From assembly GCA_017467865.1 (NCBI GenBank), contig JAFUKG010000012.1, positions 1 through 63,375 of the forward strand: a stretch of DNA of 63,375 nucleotides, given 5' to 3'. Below are positions 43,113 to 52,512 of this stretch, in pieces; positions within the stretch are counted from its first letter, which is position 1; each line of letters opens with the position of its first letter. The translations under genes were made by a program, and so were the position numbers. The DNA comes from Clostridia bacterium (GTDB lineage Bacteria; Bacillota; Clostridia; Oscillospirales; SIG627). The notes below the pieces were generated by a model, which was given only the letters and a program-made list of their open reading frames with translations, made no database searches and had not been told where the DNA came from.

Positions 43113-44057
43113 TTTTATCTTTTTGTTAAGTTCCTTTTCGAGTAAAACAACGTTTCCTCTCTTTTGACCTACGTATTGAGAAATCAGATTACTTGGGACA
43201 TAAATGGTATCGGTGTCATTCTTCGCAAAATAATCTTTCATCTCGTGGAGCCGTACTCTTGACAGTATCATTTCCCCTAAAGCGTCCTTGTAGTCTCCTG
43301 CAATTACGTTGTCGGAATGGAGTCCCTCGGTGGATTGCAGTCCTATTCGGATTACTCTGACGCCTGCATTCTCAAAGATTTTATAAACCCTTGCCCCTCG
43401 CTCTATGGTATCGTCAAGGGTGGGGGGTGTATATTCTCCCTTTAAAAAGAGCTTTTCAAGGGCGGTATCGCGAAAGGTGACGGTGGGATAAATTCTGGCA
43501 GAGTCAGCACCGCACTTTACAATTTCCTCGGCGCAAAAGACCTCGTCCTCGGGGGTTGCCCCATACATTCCCGTCATCATCTGCCCCGTGAGGTTGAAGC
43601 CCCTTTCTTTTATAAGAGCCATAGCACGTCGGGAAGTGTCGGCGGTATGTCCTCTTTTGTTTAGGGAAAGAACTCTGTCGTTCATAGACTGTATGCCAAG
43701 CTCAATATCCGTAACCGAATACCCGGAGAGAATGTCAAGTATTTCTTCGTCTATATAGTCGGGACGCGTTGAAAGTCTGACAGAGGAAACCTTTCCCTTA
43801 TCTATATATGCCTTCGCTTTTTCAAGGAGCATGAGCATAAGCCCTCGCTCGATTCCCGTAAAGCTCCCTCCGAAAAAGGCTATCTGTACCTCCCCTTCAA
43901 AGCCCGTAAGGGTTTCAAGGGCAAGGTCTATTTCTTTGTCAACGCTATTCGGGTCGAATTTGCCTTTCCCCGAAATGGTGTGCTGATTGCAGAAAACACA
44001 ATCGTTGGGACAGCCTATGTGGGGTACGAAAACGGGTACGTTAGCGTGTTTCTTCAA
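43098..44057 (-). CDS. Radical SAM protein (Elp3-like, without acetyltransferase domain)
   Basis: A 319-residue radical SAM enzyme. Cluster Cys residues are 16, 20 and 23 (GCPNDCVFCNQH); AFFGGSFTGIE near 60 is the family's glycine motif, and GIQSMNDRVLSLNKRGHT near 121 is typical of Elp3/YhcC-type proteins. It lacks the GNAT domain of true Elp3. The start is TTG at 44057, 4 bases after the cysS stop; no closer ATG exists. Role unknown, perhaps tRNA or cofactor chemistry. Co-transcribed with cysE-cysS. Confidence 0.85.
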   Translation of the reverse strand: MKKHANVPVFVPHIGCPNDCVFCNQHTISGKGKFDPNSVDKEIDLALETLTGFEGEVQIAFFGGSFTGIERGLMLMLLEKAKAYIDKGKVSSVRLSTRPDYIDEEILDILSGYSVTDIELGIQSMNDRVLSLNKRGHTADTSRRAMALIKERGFNLTGQMMTGMYGATPEDEVFCAEEIVKCGADSARIYPTVTFRDTALEKLFLKGEYTPPTLDDTIERGARVYKIFENAGVRVIRIGLQSTEGLHSDNVIAGDYKDALGEMILSRVRLHEMKDYFAKNDTDTIYVPSNLISQYVGQKRGNVVLLEKELNKKIKIKGK

Positions 44058-44061
44058 AATC

Positions 44062-45453
44062 TTACGCTCTCTTCCACTTAGTTCCGTCTTTGGTATCCTC
44101 GAGTATAATTCCGCGAGCCTTGAGCTTTTCTCTTATCTCGTCTGCACGGGCGTAGTTCTTTTCCTTCTTTGCGTTGGCACGCTCTTCAATAAGAGCTTCA
44201 ATTTCCTGAGCCTCGCCCTCGTCCTCCTCGGGGAGAAGGAAGCCCATAAGTCCTACAAGCTCGCGGTAGATAGAGTATATTGCCTGGGCATCTGCCTTTG
44301 TAAGGCTTTCGGCAAGAAGTGAGTTTATAGCTCTTATCATTTCAAAGATAGCCGAAATTCCGTCGGCGGTGTTGAAGTCGTCGTCCATTGCAAGAATAAA
44401 CTTGTCTCTGTAAACCGAAAGTCCGTCGATTTCGTCCTTCTTTGTCATTTCCCCGTTACTTCCGTTCTTGATGGCATATTTTATAGCATTCTCGCAGTTA
44501 TACATACGTTCAAGAGACGCCTTTGATTGCTCGAGAATGTCAGCCGAGAAGTTTATGGGACTTCTGTACTGCGCAGAAACAAGGAAAAATCTTATTGCGG
44601 GATAGCCGTACTTTGCCGCCGCATCTCTTACGGTGAAGAAATTGCCAAGAGATTTTGACATCTTCTTATTATCAACGTTGATATATCCGTTGTGGATAAA
44701 TGCACGGCAGAAGGGTACGCCGAACGCTGCCTCCGACTGAGCAACCTCGTTTTCGTGGTGAGGGAAGGTAAGGTCTTGTCCGCCGCCGTGGAGGTCGATA
44801 GTCTTTCCAAGGTACTTATCTACCATAGCAGAGCATTCGATGTGCCAGCCCGGTCTGCCCTTGCCCCAAGGGGATTCCCAGTAAGGCTCGCCCTCTTTGT
44901 AGGCTTTCCAAAGAGCAAAGTCCAGAGGGTCGCGCTTTACGTCGTTAACGTCAATTCTTGCGCCGCTTTCAAGGTCGTCCACATCAAAGCCGCCAAGCTT
45001 TCCGTAGCCCTTGAATTTACGTGCCGCAAAGTAAACGTCGCCGTTATCGGCAGCATATGCGAAGTCCTTTTCGATAAGAAGCTCAATAATGTGTATTATT
45101 TCCGCCATGTTTTCGGTTGCTCTGGGATGGAAGGTAGCGGGAGTAATGCCAAGGCCCTTGGCATCGGTGAAGTACTCGGCAATATATTTGTCGGCAACTT
45201 CTTTTACGGTGGTGCCCTCCTCGCTCGCTCTCTTTATCATCTTGTCGTCGATGTCGGTAAAGTTCTGCACGAAGGTAACCTTATTACCTCTGTATTCAAG
45301 GTAACGGCGCAGTAAGTCGAACACCACGAAGCATCTTGCGTTTCCTACGTGGAAAAAGTTATAAACCGTAGGACCGCAGGCATACATTCTGACGGTATTG
45401 TCTTTAAACTCCATTTCTTCTTTCTGTTTGGTGATTGAATTGTAAAACTTCAT
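44062..45453 (-). CDS. cysS: Cysteinyl-tRNA synthetase
   Basis: A 463-residue class I synthetase that charges tRNA-Cys. [18 protein letters not shown] holds the first zinc Cys and the HIGH-like motif (HVGN); KKMSKSLGN is near residue 264, and further zinc ligands occur in HIECSAM and the following His residues. The start at 45453 follows AAGGAGA; the in-frame upstream extension crosses a large hairpin and is rejected. It follows cysE on the same strand. The Cys T-box upstream of cysE probably covers both. Confidence 0.96.
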   Translation of the reverse strand: MKFYNSITKQKEEMEFKDNTVRMYACGPTVYNFFHVGNARCFVVFDLLRRYLEYRGNKVTFVQNFTDIDDKMIKRASEEGTTVKEVADKYIAEYFTDAKGLGITPATFHPRATENMAEIIHIIELLIEKDFAYAADNGDVYFAARKFKGYGKLGGFDVDDLESGARIDVNDVKRDPLDFALWKAYKEGEPYWESPWGKGRPGWHIECSAMVDKYLGKTIDLHGGGQDLTFPHHENEVAQSEAAFGVPFCRAFIHNGYINVDNKKMSKSLGNFFTVRDAAAKYGYPAIRFFLVSAQYRSPINFSADILEQSKASLERMYNCENAIKYAIKNGSNGEMTKKDEIDGLSVYRDKFILAMDDDFNTADGISAIFEMIRAINSLLAESLTKADAQAIYSIYRELVGLMGFLLPEEDEGEAQEIEALIEERANAKKEKNYARADEIREKLKARGIILEDTKDGTKWKRA

Positions 45454-45470
45454 AATATATCTCCTTCTTT

Positions 45471-45506
45471 GTGAGAGAAAACTTTTTATAAAAAGTTTTC
45501 TCTCAC
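45471..45506 (-). terminator. Large hairpin between cysE and cysS
   Basis: GTGAGAGAAAACTTTTT pairs with AAAAAGTTTTCTCTCAC around AT. On the minus strand no T run follows, so it is more likely an RNA-processing or attenuation structure than a true terminator. The surrounding 150 bases hold no gene. Confidence 0.45.
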
Positions 45507-45604
45507 ACTCTTTTTCAAAAATTTTATTCAAAAATTTTAACCGTTAAAGATTTTTAATTATAGTTTTCGTGGGGGTGCAAGGGGGAGTGCTTTTGTAAAA
45601 AGCA

Positions 45605-46240
45605 TTACCCCTTGATACTATTTAAATTTTCTATTTCTTTTTTTAGCTTATCAATTTCGGCGTGAAGTCTGCATAGCTCTTGGGATACGGGGTCGGGGAT
45701 GTGTACTTGGTCGAGGTCGGCGGGTCTTTCTCCCCCGATGCGCACTACCCTTGCAGGAGAGCCTACCGCCGTACAGTCGGGAGGTATTTCGGAAAGCACC
45801 ACCGAGCCTGCCGCGATTTTCGCTCTGTCTCCTACCTTGAAGGGTCCAAGCACCTTAGCGCCTGCTCCCACAAGCACGTTATTACCAAGGGTAGGGTGTC
45901 TTTTTCCTGTGTCCTTGCCGGTGCCTCCAAGGGTTACTCCCTGATAAAGGGTACATTCATCACCTATTTCCGCAGTCTCACCAATAACAACTCCCGAGCC
46001 GTGGTCAATGAAAAGCCCGCGTCCTATTGTTGCTCCCGGGTGTATCTCGATACCCGTGAAAAATCTGCCCATCTGAGATATGAGTCTCGCTATAAAAAAC
46101 ATATGATAAACGTAGAAAAAATGTGCAATTCTGTAATAAATCAAAGCGTGAAAGCCCGAATACAAGAAGAAAATTTCAAAAACGTTTCTTGCGGCGGGGT
46201 CACGGGATTTGATGGATTTGAGGTCATCTATTATCTTCAT
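45605..46240 (-). CDS. cysE: Serine O-acetyltransferase
   Basis: A 211-residue enzyme that acetylates serine, the first step of cysteine synthesis. The N-terminal helical part (AARNVFEIFFLYSGFHALIYYRIAHF) is followed by a left-handed beta-helix of hexapeptide repeats from ~65 (IEIHPGATIGRGLFIDHGSGVVIGETAEIGDECTLYQGVTLGGTGK), typical of the EpsC/CysE family. The active His is in IDHGSG. The start at 46240 is taken from the family N-terminus. It lies behind a Cys-specific T-box and before cysS. Confidence 0.94.
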   Translation of the reverse strand: MKIIDDLKSIKSRDPAARNVFEIFFLYSGFHALIYYRIAHFFYVYHMFFIARLISQMGRFFTGIEIHPGATIGRGLFIDHGSGVVIGETAEIGDECTLYQGVTLGGTGKDTGKRHPTLGNNVLVGAGAKVLGPFKVGDRAKIAAGSVVLSEIPPDCTAVGSPARVVRIGGERPADLDQVHIPDPVSQELCRLHAEIDKLKKEIENLNSIKG

Positions 46241-46298
46241 CTTTTGTGCGTCTGCTCCTTTCTTTAGAATTGAAAATTGAAAGTGGAAAGTTTGGGTT

Positions 46299-46430
46299 GA
46301 TTTTGACGGAGTCAAAATCTTCCTTAACTTGCAAACGAAGTTTGCAAATATAGTTTATGCGTCAGCATAAATTAACTTCGCATGAGATTTAACTTGTGCG
46401 AAAGCACAAATACAGTTTTTTATGCCTTTG
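46299..46430. repeat. Short palindrome array in the cysE leader
   Basis: Consecutive small palindromes: GATTTTGAC-GGA-GTCAAAATC (46299), TTGCAAAC-GAA-GTTTGCAA (46329), TTTATGC-GTCA-GCATAAA (46354) and TTGTGC-GAAA-GCACAA (46394). Stem sequences differ but linkers and loops are alike. It lies between the T-box terminator and cysE. Confidence 0.65.
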
Positions 46431-46433
46431 GTA

Positions 46434-46631
46434 TAAAAAAGCACCTCTTGATAAGTCAAGAGGTGCTTTTGCACGGTTCCACTCTTATTTTTTGCTTTGG
46501 GCTTACACTTTAAAGGTATATAGACTGCACTTTCATACCTACTTGACTCAAGTGCTCACACCAACCGCACTCTCTCTGAGGGCTTTTTTCAGCATTACTC
46601 TTGTCCTCTTTAAAGCTAAGCTATTAAATTC
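46434..46631 (-). promoter_or_regulatory. T-box riboswitch, specifier UGC (Cys)
   Basis: On the minus strand: AG-rich Stem I with CAGAGAGAGTGCGGTTGGTG at its tip, specifier UGC at 46527-46529 (preceded by GAAAG and followed by A), T-box AAGAGTGGAACCGTGC, and a terminator GCACCTCTTGA-CTTA-TCAAGAGGTGC with T run at 46434-46466. Uncharged tRNA-Cys would stabilise the antiterminator and switch on cysE-cysS. Confidence 0.92.
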
Positions 46632-46637
46632 ACGCTC

Positions 46638-46666
46638 ATTCTACCACACTTTCTTTGGTTCGTCAA
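46638..46666 (-). promoter_or_regulatory. Promoter of the cysE T-box
   Basis: On the minus strand TTGACG and TAGAAT have a 17-base spacer; the start is predicted near 46631. The ~300 bases to its right (46680-46980) hold no recognisable gene or structure. Confidence 0.7.
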
Positions 46667-46986
46667 GGAAAACATATAAATTAATCTTCCGAAGGCTTTA
46701 AACTTTTACGATAAAGCGTAAAAATCGGTTTTGAAAAAAACACTATATCTTGTGTTTGGTTTGCTCAAAAGCCCTGAAAAAGACCCCAAAACCCCAAACG
46801 AGACAACGAAATTTTGAAAGCTCCTCCAAAAAGTTTTAGCAACTTACATAAAAATTAAAGCCTAAAATTCTAAATGTTGCGCAAAAAGCACAAATGAAAT
46901 ACGAAAATTCGTAAAAACTTCAAACTTTTTTAAAAAACAAGGGTTGTATTTTGTCTAAAAAAGAGTAAATTTTAAATTTCTGAAAT

Positions 46987-47015
46987 TTGCTTTATTTTTT
47001 CTTTTTTGGTATAAT
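46987..47015 (+). promoter_or_regulatory. Promoter of the M23 peptidase gene
   Basis: TTGCTT and TATAAT with a 17-base spacer. The ~140-base leader contains two short palindromes (GATTTGCC-like at 47052 and AATTTCGTC-AAA-GACGAAATT at 47084). Confidence 0.6.
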
Positions 47016-47164
47016 GCCAAGGCAAAAGGTATGAGCAGACTATATAATGAAGATTTTGCCTGAGGCAAATCATAATGAATAGTAAATTTCGTCAAAGACG
47101 AAATTTTCCAAAACTTTTCACTATTCACTCTTACCTCTTCACTAAATTCAAGGAGGTGTTACCC

Positions 47165-48928
47165 ATGGGACTTGAAACAGAAGAAAAATCACAGTCGAAC
47201 AGCGCGTTGCCCACAGGTAACGCCAAGAGCCGCAGACAGACATATACTTCTCTGTACAGAGCTTTCAGAAATTCAGGACTTACCAAGCTTGACTCTGCCT
47301 TTAACGCACTTTATATCTGTCAGAGCAACAGACTTTGCAGAATAAAGCTTGATACCGAGAGTGTAGGAGAGGGCTTCTTTTCCCATCCTGCAGGATGGTA
47401 TAAAGCAAGCTGTGAAAAGGTAAGAAGAGCATCAAGGACAAAAACCTTGAAGGCTCTTGAGCTTATTGCAAAGCTTATAGCTCCCTTTACGTCAAGTGTT
47501 GAGAGACTTACGAAGAAGGTTGATTTCTTCGGTGACAGCAGTACAGTTACCCTTCAGAGAGCTGTGAAGTCCTTCAAGAAGGCATTTCCTGCCACAGCGG
47601 TTGTTGTGCTGACGGTTGCTCTTTTCGGTGCGGTTTATGCCGACAGTGAAAAGACTACCGTAATAGAAGTAAACGTTGACGGAGTGAAGGTTGCAGAGGT
47701 TTTATCCTCGGATACCGTTGAAGAGGCTCTTGAAAGAGTTAACTCCAAGATATCCTCCATCACAGGTCAGGCGTTCAGCTTCCCTCACGAGCTTTCCTTT
47801 GCATCAAGAAAAGTAAAAAAGGCAGATTGCCTTGATATAAACGAGATGAGCGAGCTTCTTCTCACTTATACCGACCATCTTGTTACAGAAGCTTACGGGC
47901 TGTACATAGATAACAGTCTGGTGGCTGTTCTCAGTAACAGAAACGATATAACCTCTGCCCTTGAAACTCTTTGCAGCGAGCATATGGAGATAACAGGCGA
48001 GGAGGAGAACATTGCTAACAACATCGAGATAAAGTATCAGGAATATTCAGCTAAGGACGTAATTGATAAAGAGACTCTCCTTTCTATGTTTGAAGTGAGC
48101 GCTCCCCAAGAGGAAGAGGTAAAGGCTCCGGTAGAAGCCCTTCTTTCCGCCCGCTCGGTTCCTGCTACTCTTACAATCGATGCAGAAGCGTTGGCAATAG
48201 AAGAGAAGATAGCCGATGCGGTAAGCAGTCTTGAAGGAGCAGAAGAGGACGCTATCGAGCTTGACTTCGCCGTATACTACGAAGAAATTGTAAGAGAAAG
48301 CGTACCTTATACCACAAGATATATCTACGACGATACCTACTACGAAAACCAAGAGGTAGTACAGAAGTCCGGCAGAGACGGTCTTGCCAATAACACCTAC
48401 AAGGTTAAGTACGTAAACGGAGAAGAGGAAAGCCGCGAGCTGGTAGAACAAAGCTTTATAAGACTTCCCCGAGAGAGCGTTGTTAAGGTTGGTACCAAAA
48501 AGCTTCCCGAGAATATGCCTGACAGAGAAAACGGCGGTAAGTATATGATAAACCCCGTTCCTACGGCAACTGTTTCCGACCATTTCGGACAAAGAATTCT
48601 CAATGGCAGAAGCGACTATCACGAAGGTCTTGACCTTGCGGCATGGGTTGGAACGTCAATCTATGCATCTGCATCGGGTGAGATAATTTATGCAGGCTAC
48701 AATCCTACCTACGGATACGTTGTAAAAATTCTTCACGATGACGGACTTATAAGCGTTTTCGCTCATTGCTCAAAGCTTCTTGTAGACGTGGGAGACTACG
48801 TTTCTCAGGCAGAGGAGATTGCATTGGTTGGCTCAACGGGTTACTCCTTTGGTTACCATTGTCACTTTGAAGTAATAAAGGACGGCGTCAAGGTTGACCC
48901 CGAAAATTATATTTATTCTTTAGATTAG
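47165..48928 (+). CDS. Membrane-anchored M23 peptidase with G5 domain
   Basis: A 587-residue cell-wall hydrolase. A cytoplasmic N-terminal ~138 residues is followed by one membrane segment (ATAVVVLTVALFGAVYA, ~142-158). The outer part has DUF348/LysM-like modules, then a G5 domain at ~365-445 (AVYYEEIVRESVPYTTRYIYD ... RLPRESVVKVG), then the LytM/M23 domain: zinc ligands in SDYHEGLDLA near 484 and HCHFE near 564. It probably cuts peptidoglycan cross-bridges or acts as a divisome/sporulation activator. AAGGAGG precedes the ATG at 47165. The long intracellular region is unusual. Confidence 0.88.
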   Translation: MGLETEEKSQSNSALPTGNAKSRRQTYTSLYRAFRNSGLTKLDSAFNALYICQSNRLCRIKLDTESVGEGFFSHPAGWYKASCEKVRRASRTKTLKALELIAKLIAPFTSSVERLTKKVDFFGDSSTVTLQRAVKSFKKAFPATAVVVLTVALFGAVYADSEKTTVIEVNVDGVKVAEVLSSDTVEEALERVNSKISSITGQAFSFPHELSFASRKVKKADCLDINEMSELLLTYTDHLVTEAYGLYIDNSLVAVLSNRNDITSALETLCSEHMEITGEEENIANNIEIKYQEYSAKDVIDKETLLSMFEVSAPQEEEVKAPVEALLSARSVPATLTIDAEALAIEEKIADAVSSLEGAEEDAIELDFAVYYEEIVRESVPYTTRYIYDDTYYENQEVVQKSGRDGLANNTYKVKYVNGEEESRELVEQSFIRLPRESVVKVGTKKLPENMPDRENGGKYMINPVPTATVSDHFGQRILNGRSDYHEGLDLAAWVGTSIYASASGEIIYAGYNPTYGYVVKILHDDGLISVFAHCSKLLVDVGDYVSQAEEIALVGSTGYSFGYHCHFEVIKDGVKVDPENYIYSLD

Positions 48929-48929
48929 A

Positions 48930-48957
48930 AAGCAAGGCACTTGGTGCCTTGCTTTTT
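48930..48957 (+). terminator. Terminator of the M23 gene
   Basis: AAGCAAGGCAC pairs with GTGCCTTGCTT, then TTTT. The following ~250 bases are AT-rich; a small hairpin AATCTATGATA-CAA-TATCATAGATT at 49008 is the only structure seen. Confidence 0.88.
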
Positions 48958-49207
48958 TGCAACTGTGGGTTGCAAAAAATTCAAATTAAAGTTGGTTGAT
49001 AAATTCGTAATCTATGATACAATATCATAGATTATTTTTTATAGTGAATTACTGTTGAGGGTAGGCAGAGAAAGTAAGACAATGCTTTTTATGATAAAAC
49101 GTCAATATTGTGCTAAAAAATAACAATATTTTTCTACCTTTAGCAGTTTTTTTATGTTACACTGACGTTGGAGGATAAAAACACTTTTACATTTAGAGAG
49201 GTTTACT

Positions 49208-50428
49208 ATGAAAACTTGTGTTATTATCGGAGCGGGAGGCAGAGGAAAGGACTCTTATGCTCCCTGCATTGAAAAAGGCAATTTAATGAAAATAGTTGGT
49301 GTGGTAGAGCCTGACAGACAGAAAAGAGAGCAGTTTCAAAAAAGGTATAACGTTGAAGAGAATATGTGCTTTGAGGACTACAAAGAGTTTTTTGCAAAGG
49401 GAAAGCTTGCCGATGCGGTGATTATCTGCACCCAGGACAGAATGCACACAGAGCCCACTCTTCTTGCAAAGGAGTGCGGTTATCATATTCTCCTTGAAAA
49501 GCCCATAGCTCCCACCTTGAAGGAAGTGAAGCTTCTTGAAAGAGAGTTTGAGGACTACGGCAAAATATTCATGACGGGCTTTGTTTTAAGATACACTCCT
49601 TTTGTAAAGAAGCTCAAGGAAATAATCGGCAGCGGAGAGATAGGTGAAATCGTTACAATGTCCCTTAATGAAAACGAAGGCTTCTGGCATCACGCTCACA
49701 GCTACGTTAGAGGGCCTTGGAGCAACAGCCGTGAATCCTCACCCCTTATAGTAGCTAAATCAAGTCACGATATGGATTTGATGCTTTATCTTATAGGCTC
49801 TTCCTGCAAGTATATATCTTCTTACGGAAGCAACTTTTATTTTAAGCCCGAGAATGCCCCCGGACCCGTTCCCGAAAGATGCACCGACGGATGTGAGTAT
49901 AAAGATAAGTGCATATATAATTCGGTCAAGCAGTATACCGAGGGTAAAGCGGAGTATTTTGTCCACAAGTTTGAATGCGGAAACAAGAAAGAGGATATCA
50001 TAAACGCTCTTAAACATAATCCCTACGGAAGATGCGTCTACCGATGTGAAAATGACGTCTGCGACCATCAGGTGGTATGTATGGAATTTGAAAGCGGAGT
50101 GACAGCAGTGTTTACCGTCAGCGCTTTTTCTCTTGAAAATAACCGTACTATAAAGCTTATGGGAAGCCGAGGCGAGGTTGGAGGCTGTCTTGAAACAGGA
50201 GAAATTCTTGTCAAGAGATTTTCGGATATGTCCGAAAGAAGAATTAAAATAGACCACGGCACGTCAAAGCACGCAGGGGGAGATGCAGGGCTTATGGAAC
50301 ACTTTGCCTATGCTGTCGAGAATGCCGACAGTATAAAGGAAAAGGTTGACCGTTGGATGTTCGAGTCTCACAAAATAGCCTTTGCCGCCGAAAGGGCAAG
50401 GGTAAAAAATATAAGGATAAAAATGTAG
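49208..50428 (+). CDS. Gfo/Idh/MocA family oxidoreductase
   Basis: A 406-residue NAD(P)-dependent oxidoreductase acting on sugars or inositols. The Rossmann start VIIGAGGRGKDSYAPCI and the LLEKPIAPTLKE motif near residue 100 (with the conserved Lys of EKP) define the family. A Cys-rich segment (PERCTDGCEYKDKC ... YGRCVYRCENDVCDHQ) at ~220-300 is shared with one subfamily. The substrate cannot be told from the sequence. It stands alone between the M23 gene and the decayed IS element. Confidence 0.9.
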   Translation: MKTCVIIGAGGRGKDSYAPCIEKGNLMKIVGVVEPDRQKREQFQKRYNVEENMCFEDYKEFFAKGKLADAVIICTQDRMHTEPTLLAKECGYHILLEKPIAPTLKEVKLLEREFEDYGKIFMTGFVLRYTPFVKKLKEIIGSGEIGEIVTMSLNENEGFWHHAHSYVRGPWSNSRESSPLIVAKSSHDMDLMLYLIGSSCKYISSYGSNFYFKPENAPGPVPERCTDGCEYKDKCIYNSVKQYTEGKAEYFVHKFECGNKKEDIINALKHNPYGRCVYRCENDVCDHQVVCMEFESGVTAVFTVSAFSLENNRTIKLMGSRGEVGGCLETGEILVKRFSDMSERRIKIDHGTSKHAGGDAGLMEHFAYAVENADSIKEKVDRWMFESHKIAFAAERARVKNIRIKM

Positions 50429-50481
50429 AAAAAGAGATGCCTTGGTGAAATAGTCAATAGTTAGTAGACACAAAAAAAGAA

Positions 50482-51355
50482 TTAAGCTGCCAGTTCAATT
50501 CTATATTGAACTGGTGTCTTTCTTTTTAGTTTGCGAACAGGTCTTATGTAATTAAAATAATAAACAGTATCTTCAACGATTTTGTGTATATCATCACACT
50601 TCCAGTACTGGAAGTGCGAGTGCATAACGTCTTTAAATCTGCCAAAGAAAGATTCAATAACAGCGTTATCTCTTGGAGTTCCAGCTCTTGACATACTTTG
50701 AATTGTGTTGTAAGATTTAAGCAGGTTAAAGTAACCTGCTGAGGAGTACTGAACACCCTGGTCGCTGTGGAAAAGGATTTGGGGTTCGGTGCTCTTTGTT
50801 TTTTCAAGTATTCTTTTTGCAGGTTTCATCACAAGCAAATTGTCGAAGGTATCGCTTAATTCCCAATCAAGTATTTCATTATTAAACAAATCCAAATAAC
50901 AAGCAAAATAATACCATTTGCCTTTATGAGAAATATATGTAACGTCGGTAACATTTTTTTTGCATAGGTTTCTCTGCAGAGAAACAACGATTAAGGATAT
51001 TAGGAAATCTGTCGTGTTCGTCACCCTGACTGTCAGGGTGTTTTTGTTTTCTAACAAACCCTTTAATCCCAAGTCTTTGCATAGACTTTAATACTGTTGC
51101 ATCAGACAACACCCAACCATACATATTAAGCAACGTATCGTTAACACTTCGGTACCCTTGTGAAAGACAATGTGAATGTATATCTGCTACATAATAATCT
51201 AATTCCTGTTGTCGCTTTTCATAACGATTTAACGTACCTTTACGGTTTAGCCATTTGTAATATCCCGAACGGGACACCTCATACATATCGCACAATTCTT
51301 TTATTGAATGAGATTCGCTTTCCCTTTCAATGCAGACGTAGATTTGTTGAATCAC
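50482..51355 (-). pseudogene. IS3 transposase orfB, frameshifted at an A8 tract
   Basis: Two overlapping frames give one transposase. The N-terminal part (51355 down to ~50960) has the HTH_21 region KELCDMYEVSRSGYYKW. The C-terminal part has the DDE integrase core: VTDVTYISHKGKWYYF, HSDQGVQYSS and NAVIESFFGRFKD, so all three acidic residues are present. The frame changes at eight consecutive A's (T8 on the plus strand at 50954-50961); seven would restore a continuous protein. It starts at GTG overlapping the orfA stop. Confidence 0.85.
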
Positions 51356-51525
51356 TTTCTTTTGGCATCGCCCCTTTCGAGTTCTATGGATTTTTTTAGC
51401 CGTACTATTTCTCCATCTTTCTTTAACAGCTCACGTTCTAACAATGCAATTTTGTATTCCAATTGTTCTGTTGGCGTAAGCTCTTTTTTGCTGTAATCTG
51501 TGTTTGTGTGCCGCACTTCTTGGAA
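51352..51525 (-). pseudogene. IS3 orfA, 3' remnant
   Basis: The frame reads FQEVRHTNTDYSKKELTPTE then LEYKIALLERELLKKDGEIV and RLKKSIELERGDAKRK, the leucine-zipper end of an IS3 orfA product. It is cut at the 5' side by an in-frame stop. Its TGA overlaps the GTG of orfB. Confidence 0.75.
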
Positions 51526-51561
51526 GGTTTATTGACGCTGATTGATAAAGATTTACACACT

Positions 51562-51591
51562 AATCGGAGCAGAGTTTTCTCTGCTCCGATT
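51562..51591. terminator. Terminator-like hairpin beside the IS remnant
   Basis: AATCGGAGCAGAG pairs perfectly with CTCTGCTCCGATT around TTTT. From here to 51928 no gene is seen; the stretch 51640-51830 has degraded small palindromes such as AATTCCTGACGGAATT and linkers like GATATA. Confidence 0.55.
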
Positions 51592-51928
51592 ATGTTATAA
51601 AAATAGTTGCAGTAAAATATTTTAATGTCCACGGTTGTTATTTTATGCAGTATGTGATATAATGAATTCAATGAAGTTGAATTCAACGATATAAATTCCT
51701 GACGGAATTTGCGGTATACCTTGCAGTGCGATATGTCCCTTGAGACGAGAAAAGGAATTTGTATCACATTGCAGCGGAGCAAAGCGGAGTTATAATCTCA
51801 TTTGAGAAACAAATATATCGCCCGAATGTCGCCAAAAAAGCGGCATCCGAATTTGCTAACTGATTTTATAATGAGTTCAAGCAAAGTGAAAAAATATAAC
51901 AAGTTAAAATATGAGGGGGGGACAGATA

Positions 51929-52012
51929 ATGGAGATTTTGTCAATTGGGAACAGTTTTTCAAAAGATTCATTTCCCCATATCAAGATAATTATAAAGACT
52001 TATAAAATTTAA
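51929..52012 (+). pseudogene. N-terminal fragment of a DUF4886/SGNH-like gene
   Basis: A G-rich ribosome binding site (AGGGGGGGA) precedes an ATG encoding MEILSIGNSFSKDSF before a stop after 27 codons. ILSIGNSFS is the typical opening of DUF4886 hydrolase-like proteins. The rest of the gene is missing. Confidence 0.5.
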
Positions 52013-52428
52013 CTTCAATACAAAAGACAAAGCTCAGCCCGACTCATTTATATTTGAGGACGGCGGGAAATTATACTTGTACGTTACGGCAAGGTACGGC
52101 ATTGAAGCATATTCCTCTCAAAAATGAAAAGCTTTTGTATGACCGCTTTTCTATCGACTCCCATGCAGTTGAAACCGAAAAAGGACTCTTTTTGTGGTAT
52201 GCTGAAAACTTCGACGAGGGGGAGAGGGTAGGAACAAGAGTCTTTGTAGATAGGCTTCTCGACCCCGAAACGCCCGAAAACAAGCCTGTAGGAAAGATAG
52301 TTCCTACCTTTGAAGAGGGCACAGGTCACCACAGTGTCATAAAATATAAGGGCGAATATTACGCCATATATCACGGAAGAGATTATAATGATAACACAAC
52401 AAGAACGGCGAGAATTTGCCGACTTTAA
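52011..52428 (+). pseudogene. C-terminal fragments of a GH43-like beta-propeller gene
   Basis: A first frame reads DSFIFEDGGKLYLYVTARYG then stops at 52130. A second frame continues LLYDRFSIDSHAVETEKGLFLWYAENF ... GTGHHSVIKYKGEYYAIYHGRDY to the stop at 52428. Both parts have the blade pattern of five-bladed propeller glycosidases, where SIDSHAVET and GHHSVIKYKGEYYAIYHGRD are characteristic. The 5' part of the gene is lost and the frame is broken near 52110-52130, so it is a pseudogene. Confidence 0.65.
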
Positions 52429-52512
52429 GTAAATAACGGTAAAATCAAGGCGGAAAGATACCAAAATAAAATTTAAGCATATAATGGAAGTAAAACTTTT
52501 TAAGAGGTAATT

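Larger units (their letters stand above)
50447..51540 (-). mobile_element. Decayed IS3-family (IS150-like) insertion sequence
   Basis: The element carries the 3' end of orfA and a frameshifted orfB. The left terminus is near 50447-50475 (reading AGTCAATAGTTAGTAGACA). The right terminus and the beginning of orfA are missing: a stop codon lies in frame at 51529-51531. No target-site duplication can be identified. Confidence 0.8.

Noticed and set aside
46680..46980. Possible gene in the 300-base gap before the M23 promoter
   Set aside because: AT-rich, no open frame with a ribosome binding site on either strand and no clear hairpins.
49868..50080. Cys-rich stretch of the Gfo/Idh protein as a novel metal domain
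   Set aside because: A similar insert, as I recall it, is common to one subfamily of these oxidoreductases, so it is not specific to this gene.
51438..51782. A 114-codon minus-strand frame overlapping orfA
   Set aside because: The IS3 orfA protein is in another frame with recognisable leucine zipper; this frame is a shadow.
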